From positions 1-6,523 of the forward strand of contig JACCZV010000222.1 in assembly GCA_013695775.1 (NCBI GenBank): a stretch of DNA of 6,523 nucleotides, read 5' to 3'. The first letter of the stretch is position 1; each line of letters begins with the position of its first letter. The translations under genes were made by a program, and so were the position numbers. Below the pieces are notes generated by a model. The model worked only from the letters and a program-made list of their open reading frames with translations. It was not told the origin of the DNA and did not search any database. Shown here in pieces: positions 1 to 6,314 of this stretch. The stretch comes from Chitinophagales bacterium (GTDB taxonomy: Bacteria; Bacteroidota; Bacteroidia; Chitinophagales; UBA10324).

Positions 1-2665
1 GGGCTACAGAGGTTTTTGAGCATCCATGGCTGTCGGTAATGATTACTTTATAGCTTCCACTTGAAGTGGGGATGTAATTTTGTGTTGTAGCGCCTACAAT
101 GTTAACGTTGCTTTTTTGCCACTGATAGCTATAGCCGGAGGCGGTGGTCAGGAATACTCCAGTATTTGCGCAAAATGTGGTAGCCCCCGTATTCGTTGTT
201 ACAACGGGTATTGGTATTATCCATTCATTAACAACTGTTGCAGACGTGCCTGCACAGCCATTGGCATTAGTAACAGTTACCGTAAATGTTCCTGATGCAG
301 TAACAGAGATGGTTTGTGTGATTTTGCCGTTCGACCAGCTATAGCTGCTGTATCCGGTGCCAGCATCAAGTGTTACACTCCCGCCATCACAAAAAGAAGT
401 TGGACCCGATGTCGATATGGAAGGCTGAGGCGTTGAATTAACGACTATAGTTTTGATTGCTGAGGTGGCCGAACATCCATTCGCATCGGTAGCTGAAACA
501 AAATAATTTCCAGGAGTGGAAACAGAGATTGAGGAGCTATTTTGACCAGATGACCACTGATAAGAATTGTAACCTGCATTGGCAGTAAGAGTGACTGTCT
601 CTCCTTGGCAAATAACTGTACCATCAGGAGAAGAAATTACAGGAATTGGTGCGCTATTAACGGTAACTGCCAGATTATTAGATGTTTTGGAACAACCATG
701 TATATTACTGATTGAAACCTTATAGCTGCTGCTTGAAGAAGTCGGCGAATACATTTGGCTGGTAGCCCCATCAATCAGAAGATCTCCTTTTTTCCATTGA
801 TAAGTGTATCCCGAAATAGTAGAAAGTGTTGATGGATTTTCAAGACAGTACGTGGTTGGTCCATTTGAACTGATCGTAGGTGTAGGTAAATTATAAGTAG
901 AACAATCCTCAACGGTCAATGTAATTGTACTGCCACTCCGGTAAATTTTTATTCCGGATAAAGTTAACGGACCAGTATACGCGGTTGACCCTTGCTGCAC
1001 GATGATGTCATTGCTGTTCTTAACAGTCCAGTAAACTGTTTGGCCGATAGTGGGATTGAATTGCTGAAGCCTTCGAAAGGTGATATCAGTGGTGCATGAA
1101 TCATATTGATTGGGAGCAGGTATGCCCCCGGCATAAAGATCTTTCACAAAACAGGTGATGGAATAATTGAAATTATTGTCCACAATGGAAGCATCATTCC
1201 AGTCCAGGTATCCGTTAATGGCCCCCCATGGGTCTCCGCTATTAGGAGATCCGCTTCCCGGATTCTGATTAACAGAACAATTTGAGAAAGCTGGGAAAGA
1301 GCGGGCAAGTGTAAATCGCTCATAATCGATGCGGGTCTCTTCTTCCAGAAATTTCGCTCCTGTGTTATCGTGCACTCGTTGATCCCAAAACCAGGCTCCT
1401 CCTTGTCTTGAAACATTCACTGTATCATACCAATGTTTGCTTTGGACCCAGCCAATCGTGACGTCTTGTTTACCATGCACACCTCCGATATAAGGAATAC
1501 CTCTTTTGGAATTTACCATATACATATGTCTGATATCTAAAAGATCCCAAATAGGCAAGGCTAAACCCGTTAGTGGATCTGGATAATCTGAAGGAAGGTT
1601 CAGCGAATTATCACACCATTGTTGCTGACGTGAAGAATTACCGTAAGCTTTATAGCTTACGGGAGCAACTTTAACATAAACTGCGGTTACCATATTTGGG
1701 TACATCTGTGCGGTAAGCAATGCACCGTATCCATTATGAGAAAATCCGTTTAAATAGACTTTATTGCTATCCGCTGATATATTTTTTTTGACCCATTCCA
1801 TAGTTTCTTTTATCCGTGATTGGGTATACATCCTTACAACACCACTCATGGCGACAGGATTGTTTGTTGAGTACATATTGTAATTTTCATTCCATCCCGT
1901 CCAAATAGTCTCCTCACCATTCGGAAGCCGGTCATCTATCTTTAAAACATTGCAATTGGTGCAGTTTTTTGTTAATGATGTGGAAAATGGATCATCATCC
2001 TGATAGATAATATATATGGGGCCATTTGTGCTGTTGCCTGATTTAAATAGCGTGAAGTTGTAGGCATAGGAACCGGCATTATTGAAGGCGGGATAATGAG
2101 GGGTATTTTGATTATTACCCCATTGTGCATATTCGTACCGTAAGGTGCCATCAGATTCCACGGATTGATATTGTAGAACAGGCTTTGGGTTTGCTACTAT
2201 CTCCGAAATGGGGTTAGTAAGACTATTGGAGGCATTAACAACAGATTTATCTTCCTGGCCATTGCTAAGGTTAACTACAGTTACGGCATAGTAGTATGAA
2301 TCATTGTTATTACAGGTAGTCACATAAAGACCTCTGTCGCTGGCCAGGGGAGTATTGATAGAATTAATTGTGAAATAGATACTCTGCGCCTGAAGTGTTG
2401 ATTTACGTATATTTTTTGCTGAGTTATCACGTACAAACCCCAGAGATGTACCTGTGTTGAGGTCGGCCGCAGATGTAAGGGGAGAAGAGGATCGATAAAT
2501 GTTATACTGTAGATTGGTTGCTGCAGGATTTTTCCATGTGAGAAAAGTTTGTCCGTTTGAATAGGAAGCCTGAAGTTCGGAGATTGTATATGCTTTCAAG
2601 TTAAAAGTCAATACAGTAAATGCTATACAAATCAAGAAATTATTGATTGAGAAAATGTTTTTCAA
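1..2665 (-). CDS. Secreted multidomain alpha/beta-hydrolase with Ig-like repeats (C-terminus beyond the window)
   Basis: The frame is open from a TTG at 2665 to the left edge, giving 888 codons with no stop. Residues 1-25 form a signal peptide (MKNIF..., hydrophobic core about 10-23, likely cut after LKA). Residues 26-165 look Fn3-like (TFLTW, YNIYRS, YYYAVTVV). Residues 200-480 form an alpha/beta-hydrolase core: strand GPIYIIYQDDD, a CxxC pair at 235/238, nucleophile elbow GFSHNGYG with Ser309, HGKQD with Asp401, and WDQRVHD with His432. These give a plausible Ser-Asp-His triad. Residues 495-592 are a beta-rich domain (CTTDITFRRLQ). From 594 on there are at least four Ig-like repeats with paired Cys. 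The elbow departs from GxSxG because Asn311 replaces the second Gly. The closest general families are secreted esterases and PHB-depolymerase-like enzymes; the substrate cannot be told. The design fits a type IX secretion cargo, whose sorting domain would lie off the left edge (inference). TTG is the only early start that gives a complete signal peptide; an in-frame TAA lies at 2698-2696. No Shine-Dalgarno sequence is visible. Confidence 0.85.
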   Translation of the reverse strand, partial: MKNIFSINNFLICIAFTVLTFNLKAYTISELQASYSNGQTFLTWKNPAATNLQYNIYRSSSPLTSAADLNTGTSLGFVRDNSAKNIRKSTLQAQSIYFTINSINTPLASDRGLYVTTCNNNDSYYYAVTVVNLSNGQEDKSVVNASNSLTNPISEIVANPKPVLQYQSVESDGTLRYEYAQWGNNQNTPHYPAFNNAGSYAYNFTLFKSGNSTNGPIYIIYQDDDPFSTSLTKNCTNCNVLKIDDRLPNGEETIWTGWNENYNMYSTNNPVAMSGVVRMYTQSRIKETMEWVKKNISADSNKVYLNGFSHNGYGALLTAQMYPNMVTAVYVKVAPVSYKAYGNSSRQQQWCDNSLNLPSDYPDPLTGLALPIWDLLDIRHMYMVNSKRGIPYIGGVHGKQDVTIGWVQSKHWYDTVNVSRQGGAWFWDQRVHDNTGAKFLEEETRIDYERFTLARSFPAFSNCSVNQNPGSGSPNSGDPWGAINGYLDWNDASIVDNNFNYSITCFVKDLYAGGIPAPNQYDSCTTDITFRRLQQFNPTIGQTVYWTVKNSNDIIVQQGSTAYTGPLTLSGIKIYRSGSTITLTVEDCSTYNLPTPTISSNGPTTYCLENPSTLSTISGYTYQWKKGDLLIDGATSQMYSPTSSSSSYKVSISNIHGCSKTSNNLAVTVNSAPIPVISSPDGTVICQGETVTLTANAGYNSYQWSSGQNSSSISVSTPGNYFVSATDANGCSATSAIKTIVVNSTPQPSISTSGPTSFCDGGSVTLDAGTGYSSYSWSNGKITQTISVTASGTFTVTVTNANGCAGTSATVVNEWIIPIPVVTTNTGATTFCANTGVFLTTASGYSYQWQKSNVNIVGATTQNYIPTSSGSYKVIITDSHGCSKTSVA
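2..886 (-). repeat. Four tandem Ig-like/SprB-like protein repeats, order A-B-B-A
   Basis: These are protein-level repeats at residues about 594-671, 672-744, 745-815 and 816-888; the last is cut by the window edge. Each has a first Cys after a G/S/T-rich start (TTYC, TVIC, TSFC, TTFC), a central aromatic-x-Trp (YQW or YSW), and a closing GC near the end (HGCSKTS, NGCSATS, NGCAGTS, HGCSKTS). The Cys pair probably forms a disulfide. Repeats 1 and 4 share a longer form with GATSQ/GATTQ followed by SYKV. Repeats 2 and 3 share a shorter form with SSG/SNG, an ISV strand and DANGC/NANGC. The DNA is only loosely repeated, so the copies are old or diverged. Such repeats usually act as spacers or adhesion/substrate-binding modules on Bacteroidota surface proteins. 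Confidence 0.8.
1641..1662. repeat. Perfect 9-bp inverted repeat with a 4-nt loop inside the hydrolase gene
   Basis: The arms are CCGTAAGCT (1641-1649) and AGCTTACGG (1654-1662), with loop TTAT on the plus strand. In the mRNA this is a stable hairpin 77 nt downstream of the catalytic Ser309 codon. It codes for PVSYKAYG in frame, so it need not have any separate role. No T-run follows, so it is not an intrinsic terminator. Confidence 0.6.
2591..2665 (-). other. Signal peptide of the secreted hydrolase, read from a TTG start
   Basis: The first 25 codons read MKNIFS, then an uncharged stretch NNFLICIAFTVLTFNLKA, then YTIS. Lys2 forms the basic n-region, residues 10-23 the hydrophobic core, and Ala25 the likely -1 residue for signal peptidase I. 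There is no lipobox Cys at the end, so a soluble or surface-delivered product is expected rather than a lipoprotein. The next in-frame alternative, a TTG at codon 11, would remove the basic n-region. Confidence 0.7.
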
Positions 2666-3321
2666 GTTGGTTGATTTCTCGACAAATACGAATAGTTAAC
2701 CTAATTGTTACATTTAGTGGAGTGGTTGATAATAATAGTTACATATAAGTAGGTAGTACTTTTCTCAAAATATATAAACTTCATGAAACCACTACGTTAC
2801 AAGAGCTTATAAGAGGATGGTTGATGCTAATTAAATTATCAGATGGAGATTACCAATTACTTATAGTGACATCATGTAGAAAGAGAATGAAACTCTACTC
2901 GTTTTCCTGGTTATTTTAATAAAGTGGATTTCGTCAATTCAATCAGGGAATTATATAGAAGGGAATACCTGAAGTGGGAGATAAATTTTTCCAAGCACAA
3001 ATATTACAGGGAGGTGTATAAATGGTATAGGTTATATGAAAACCATAAATTATCTGAGCGCACTTTTTTAAGAAGTCAAAAAGAAGAACAGCGTTTTTGC
3101 AAGATCTGGTTAAACCAGAGCTTCTTATCAGGCTCTTTTATGCTTCCTCAGAAGTTTAAAATCGAATACCATTAACCGCTAACATCTAATGAAGTGACAG
3201 TGGCCTTCTCATGTGTTGGTATAAAAGAATGAATAGATATACTCCACCTTAAGGTTTCTAAAGAATTTTATGCCCTGCTACTTTTTAGATGCAGCTGACC
3301 TGTATGAGAATTCAAATTCCC
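2666..3321. other. Roughly 650-nt intergenic stretch without a recognisable gene
   Basis: This lies between the 5' end of the hydrolase gene and the 3' end of the mannosyltransferase gene. It must carry the hydrolase promoter on the minus strand (about 2670-2760), but I see no clear TAnnTTTG box with a TTTG upstream there. The only longer open frame is the 83-codon plus-strand one at 2924-3175, listed separately. A 10-bp palindrome ACCTTAAGGT sits at 3246-3255. No tRNA, insertion-sequence end or direct-repeat array is visible. The stretch could be a decayed gene or a long upstream regulatory region. Confidence 0.5.
2924..3175 (+). CDS. Possible small hypothetical protein, 83 aa, GTG start
   Basis: I do not recognise this product. 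The frame is open from 2891 (after a TGA at 2888-2890) to the TAA at 3173-3175, and GTG at 2924 is the only good start; there is no in-frame ATG near the beginning. The product is rich in Lys, Arg, Glu and aromatic residues (LYRREYLKWE, YREVYKWYRLYE, RTFLRSQKEEQRF) and has no signal peptide or membrane segment. The middle could form one or two basic amphipathic helices, as in small nucleic-acid-binding proteins or a remnant of a larger gene, but no family motif is present. It lies opposite in direction to both neighbours and has no Shine-Dalgarno sequence or clear promoter. An AT-rich non-coding frame could look the same, so it is listed with low confidence. Confidence 0.25.
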   Translation: MDFVNSIRELYRREYLKWEINFSKHKYYREVYKWYRLYENHKLSERTFLRSQKEEQRFCKIWLNQSFLSGSFMLPQKFKIEYH

Positions 3322-4083
3322 TTAATTAATCATATTTATTTCGGCCCTTCCAGCTTTTCTGTAACTAGCAAATAAGCTTTTCCATTTCATCTTCCATACC
3401 CCTGTTGCTGCTTCGTTGAAGATGCCTTTGCTCATCTTTGAATTACCCTCTAAACGATCGGTGAAGGTGATGGGAACTTCTATGATCTTAAAGCCAAGCT
3501 TCCATGCAGCAAATTTCATCTCAATCTGAAAGGCATAGCCTACAAAATGGATTTTATCCAGATCCATTGTTTCAAGCACCCTTCTGCGATAGCAGATAAA
3601 TCCGGCAGTTGTATCGCGAACAGGCATCCATGTAATCATCCTCACATAAATAGAGGCAGAATAACTCATGAGTACTCTTTCAGTAGGCCAATTTATAACA
3701 TCTCCGCCCTTTACATATCGTGACCCTATAGCTACATCAAATCCGTCCAAAAAACACGCGTTATATAATCTTTGCATGTCTTTAGGTGGATGTGAAAAGT
3801 CTGCATCCATTTCAAAAATGTAATCATAATTTCTTTCAATTGCCCATTTAAAACCCCTTATATATGCTGTTCCCAGTCCCTGCTTGCCTTGTCGTACTTC
3901 TATAAATAATTTTTCTGGAAATTCCTGTGTCAATTTCTTCACTTCAATGGCCGTACCATCCGGTGAATGATCGTCAACTATTAAAATATGAGCATTGGAA
4001 TAAAGGGAAAATATTTCACGGATCAGCCTGGAAATATTTTCCAGCTCGTTATATGTAGGTATTACAATGAGAGAATTATTCAA
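3322..4083 (-). CDS. Polyprenol-phosphate mannosyltransferase (DPM1-like, GT2 family)
   Basis: The 253-aa product is a single GT-A domain with the full set of DPM1-family motifs: IPTYNE (8-13), VDDHSPDGT (36-44), a GKQGLGTAYIRGF loop (66-78), the metal-binding DAD in MDADFSH (92-98), GSRYVKGG (120-127), NWP (131-133), DTTAGF (157-162), GYAFQIEMK (182-190), and DRLEGNSKMS (209-218). The family transfers mannose from GDP-mannose to a polyprenyl phosphate on the cytoplasmic face of the membrane, giving a lipid-linked donor for protein or glycan mannosylation. No C-terminal transmembrane segment is present, so this is the short soluble or peripheral form. The start is TTG at 4083; a stop codon lies two codons upstream, and no ATG stands before IPTYNE. 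The gene follows the exonuclease after 96 nt in the same direction. Another hexose or another polyprenyl carrier is possible, but the motif set is closest to mannose-type enzymes. Confidence 0.88.
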   Translation of the reverse strand: MNNSLIVIPTYNELENISRLIREIFSLYSNAHILIVDDHSPDGTAIEVKKLTQEFPEKLFIEVRQGKQGLGTAYIRGFKWAIERNYDYIFEMDADFSHPPKDMQRLYNACFLDGFDVAIGSRYVKGGDVINWPTERVLMSYSASIYVRMITWMPVRDTTAGFICYRRRVLETMDLDKIHFVGYAFQIEMKFAAWKLGFKIIEVPITFTDRLEGNSKMSKGIFNEAATGVWKMKWKSLFASYRKAGRAEINMIN

Positions 4084-4179
4084 GGGTTAATTCACTATTT
4101 GACTTATTCTTATGCTAATTAATTGTTATAGTTTGCTTACTTCACATTGGCTTATATTCTTTGGTAGGGCAGAATTTGT
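4084..4179 (-). other. 96-nt spacer between the exonuclease and mannosyltransferase genes
   Basis: The spacer is AT-rich. I find neither a strong terminator hairpin nor a clear Bacteroidota TAnnTTTG promoter on the minus strand. It is therefore undecided whether the mannosyltransferase gene is read through from the upstream pair or has its own promoter. Confidence 0.4.
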
Positions 4180-4944
4180 TTATCTCAACATACGTTCCCT
4201 TATTCGTTTTACCTTTTCCTTAAAGTCCAAGGGAAATTCTCCTTTTATAAGCCAATCGTAATAACTTGGTTCCATTTTAAATACCTCCGATACTGCCTTT
4301 CCTTTGTGCTTTCCAAAGTTGAACATCTCAATTTCATTTTCAAAATACATCCGTTTACCTAAGTCGACATAATCTCCATCCTTAGAAAATTGATGCAGGA
4401 AATCTATATCGTTTTGTAAATGCGTTGGATAACGGTCTAGCTGTGCTTTAAGTACGGCATAGGTGGCTTTTACATCAAACATCGCATTGTGAGCGTTCAC
4501 CAGCTCGCTTTCACAATAAAATTTGTATGCAGCAGTAAGATTTCGGGGTTCAAGGTTATGGTAAATGCGTTGCACATCTATAAATTTCCTGTGGGAAACA
4601 TCGAAGATTACTCCTGCCCTATAAAATTCCTCCAGCAGAACTGGAATATCAAAACGTGTGGAGTTAAAACCTGCGAAATCACATTCGTCAAGAAAAATAA
4701 AGTATTGCTTCGCTATCTGTTCAAAGGTGGGTGCGTTCTTCACATCTTCATCTTTGATTCCAGTAATTGCAGTTACTTTTTCTGGTATAGGAATGCATGG
4801 ATTTATCCGTGTTTGCTTCTCATGAACATTTCCATCCGGCATCAGCTTTAAAACCGCAATCTCTATGATGCGGTCTTTAATGAAGTTAACCCCTGTGGTT
4901 TCCAGGTCTAAGAAGGCCAGCGGACGGGTCAGTTTCAATTCCAT
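4180..4944 (-). CDS. DnaQ-like 3'-5' exonuclease (DEDDh) with ExoX-like C-terminal domain
   Basis: The product is 254 aa, with an RNase T/DnaQ-type exonuclease fold at about residues 8-170. Exo I is FLDLETTG with Asp13 and Glu15, Exo II is FNSTRFDIPVL with Asp99, and Exo III is HNAMFDV with His152 and Asp157. All catalytic DEDDh residues are present, so the enzyme should be an active metal-dependent 3'-5' exonuclease. After a linker, residues 207-240 carry FNFGKHKGKAVSEV...PSYYDWLIKGEF, the small C-terminal module found in exodeoxyribonuclease X-like proteins. It is a separate exonuclease rather than the polymerase III proofreading subunit, because no polymerase domain or epsilon-type tail is present. 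Likely roles are trimming DNA in repair or processing single-stranded ends. The ATG at 4944 lies 5 nt after the Mur ligase stop, so the two are probably co-transcribed. No Shine-Dalgarno sequence is visible. Confidence 0.9.
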   Translation of the reverse strand: MELKLTRPLAFLDLETTGVNFIKDRIIEIAVLKLMPDGNVHEKQTRINPCIPIPEKVTAITGIKDEDVKNAPTFEQIAKQYFIFLDECDFAGFNSTRFDIPVLLEEFYRAGVIFDVSHRKFIDVQRIYHNLEPRNLTAAYKFYCESELVNAHNAMFDVKATYAVLKAQLDRYPTHLQNDIDFLHQFSKDGDYVDLGKRMYFENEIEMFNFGKHKGKAVSEVFKMEPSYYDWLIKGEFPLDFKEKVKRIRERMLR

Positions 4945-4949
4945 TTTAA

Positions 4950-6314
4950 CTAAGTGTGCGTAATAACAAAAGTACTCAAGTCTTTTAAATCCAATCCTGA
5001 GAAATTACCTGAACTCATCATCAGTAACGTCGCATTTTCCCATGGTTGAGATAGAAAGAATTCCCTAAGTTTTCTTATTTCAGTAAACACAATAATCTTA
5101 TCGTCGTTGAATGAAAAACGTATCACTCCCGGATCAAGCATCGCTGTATTCTTTAATTCGGAAGTATGCGTCTCATAAAATATGATTTTGATGTCTGCAT
5201 CGCTCATGCTCCCTCGATATTCTTTTAAAAAATTCACATCTACACTGCTATAGGTATGCAGCTCGAGACATGCAACTAATTTACGTTCAGGAAATTGCTC
5301 CTTTACAGCTGCTATTGAGGCACTTAGCTTAGAGGGGGAGTGGGCAAAGTCTTTGTATACCGCTGCCGTATCACTTGCTGCGAGTAGCTCCAAACGTCTT
5401 GATGCTCCGGTAAAATCTTTTAAAGATTCCAGGCAATCTGATTCTTCCACTCCAAGATTTTTGCAAATGGCGGTGGCTCCCATAATGTTTTGAAGATTGT
5501 GACGTCCGAAAATTTTCAACGCTATCTTATTTCCGTTTCTTATAAGAAAAGTAGTATGGTTCACGATGCTGAATTCGGGTATTGAATAAGGAATTTTGTT
5601 TGTAGTATCATTGGCCGCTGCAACAATTTTCCGGACTATTTCATCTTCCGAATTAAATATTAATGTGCCACCCTTTACAATCGAATCGACAAAGCGTTCA
5701 AATTGCAAGACATAATTTTCAAATGTAGGGAACACGTTGATGTGATCCCATGCGATTCCACTGAGCAATGCAATATCGGGCTGGTAGATGAGAAATTTCG
5801 GCAGTTTATTTAAGGCAGAATCCGGATATTCATCACCTTCAAGAATTATCACAGGGGCCGACTCGGACAGCCTCACAGAAACATCAAATCCTTCAAGTGA
5901 GGCACCTACCATATAATCAAAATCAAGGTTTTTCCTTTTTAGTATATGAAGAACCATCGCGGTGATGGTCGTTTTTCCATGGCTACCGCCTATCACCACC
6001 CGTTTTTTATTTTTCGATTGTTCGAATATGAATTCCGGATATGAATAAATTTTTATCCCTAATTGTTTAGCCCTATTCAGCTCCGGGTTTTCTGATTTGG
6101 CGTGCATTCCTAATACAACGGCGTCGAGGTCTTCAGAAATGCGCTCCTCATTCCAGCCCATGTATTCTGGCAGAAGGCCATACTTTAAAAGATTGCTTTT
6201 TGCAGGTTCATAAATATCGTCGTCGGAACCGCTAACTGCATATCCTTTCTGCTTTAATGCGATGGCAAGATTGTGCATAACGCTTCCCCCAATGGCTATA
6301 AAATGAACTTTCAT
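4950..6314 (-). CDS. mpl: Mpl-type Mur ligase (UDP-N-acetylmuramate:murein-peptide ligase)
   Basis: The product is 454 aa, close to the family length of about 450-460. The N-terminal Rossmann domain begins HFIAIGGSVMHNLA with GSDDDIYEP. The central ATP-binding domain has the P-loop IGGSHGKTT (108-116), EGDEYPDSA (159-167) and SGIAWDHINVFPT (185-197). GRHNLQN (270-276) and GASRRLE (303-309) mark the step to the C-terminal domain, which has KDFAHSPSKL (321-330), CLELHTYSS (349-357) and MSSGNFSG (433-440). The EGDEY and AWDH motifs place it with Mpl rather than MurC, MurD, MurE or MurF. Mpl enzymes join a recycled murein peptide to UDP-MurNAc in the cytoplasm using ATP, letting peptidoglycan fragments re-enter synthesis. 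Many such genes are labelled MurC or peptidoglycan synthetase. It is the first gene of the minus-strand group, starts at an ATG, and is divergent from the lipoprotein gene. The exact peptide substrate is not readable. Confidence 0.88.
   Translation of the reverse strand: MKVHFIAIGGSVMHNLAIALKQKGYAVSGSDDDIYEPAKSNLLKYGLLPEYMGWNEERISEDLDAVVLGMHAKSENPELNRAKQLGIKIYSYPEFIFEQSKNKKRVVIGGSHGKTTITAMVLHILKRKNLDFDYMVGASLEGFDVSVRLSESAPVIILEGDEYPDSALNKLPKFLIYQPDIALLSGIAWDHINVFPTFENYVLQFERFVDSIVKGGTLIFNSEDEIVRKIVAAANDTTNKIPYSIPEFSIVNHTTFLIRNGNKIALKIFGRHNLQNIMGATAICKNLGVEESDCLESLKDFTGASRRLELLAASDTAAVYKDFAHSPSKLSASIAAVKEQFPERKLVACLELHTYSSVDVNFLKEYRGSMSDADIKIIFYETHTSELKNTAMLDPGVIRFSFNDDKIIVFTEIRKLREFFLSQPWENATLLMMSSGNFSGLDLKDLSTFVITHT

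Noticed and set aside
80..344. Two overlapping plus-strand open frames (80-295 and 144-344)
   Set aside because: They lie opposite the Ig-like repeat coding sequence, which is open over 888 codons with clear repeat motifs. The plus-strand translations show no motif and are frame shadows.
1144..1416. 90-codon minus-strand frame inside the hydrolase gene
   Set aside because: It is another frame of the same strand as the hydrolase. The hydrolase frame carries the WDQRVH motif here, while this one shows nothing recognisable.
2666..2760. Search for a TAnnTTTG promoter upstream of the hydrolase start
   Set aside because: Only CGTATTTGTC-like partial matches appear on the minus strand, lacking the required spacing, so no promoter was annotated.
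3117..3140. Hairpin AGAGC/GCTCT followed by TTTT, possible terminator
   Set aside because: The stem is only 5 bp with a 10-nt loop and a short T-run. It sits inside the 83-codon frame and not at the end of any convincing gene.
3246..3255. 10-bp palindrome ACCTTAAGGT
   Set aside because: A single short palindrome in AT-rich intergenic DNA, with no second copy seen and no promoter next to it. Not enough to call an operator.
3308..3319. Near-palindrome GAATTCAAATTC just past the mannosyltransferase stop
   Set aside because: Each arm is 5 bp, AT-rich, with a 2-nt centre and no following T-run, so it would not form a stable terminator.
4489..4851. 120-codon plus-strand frame
   Set aside because: It is antisense to the exonuclease gene and overlaps its catalytic Exo II and III motifs. 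Its translation is Cys/Phe-rich and motif-free.
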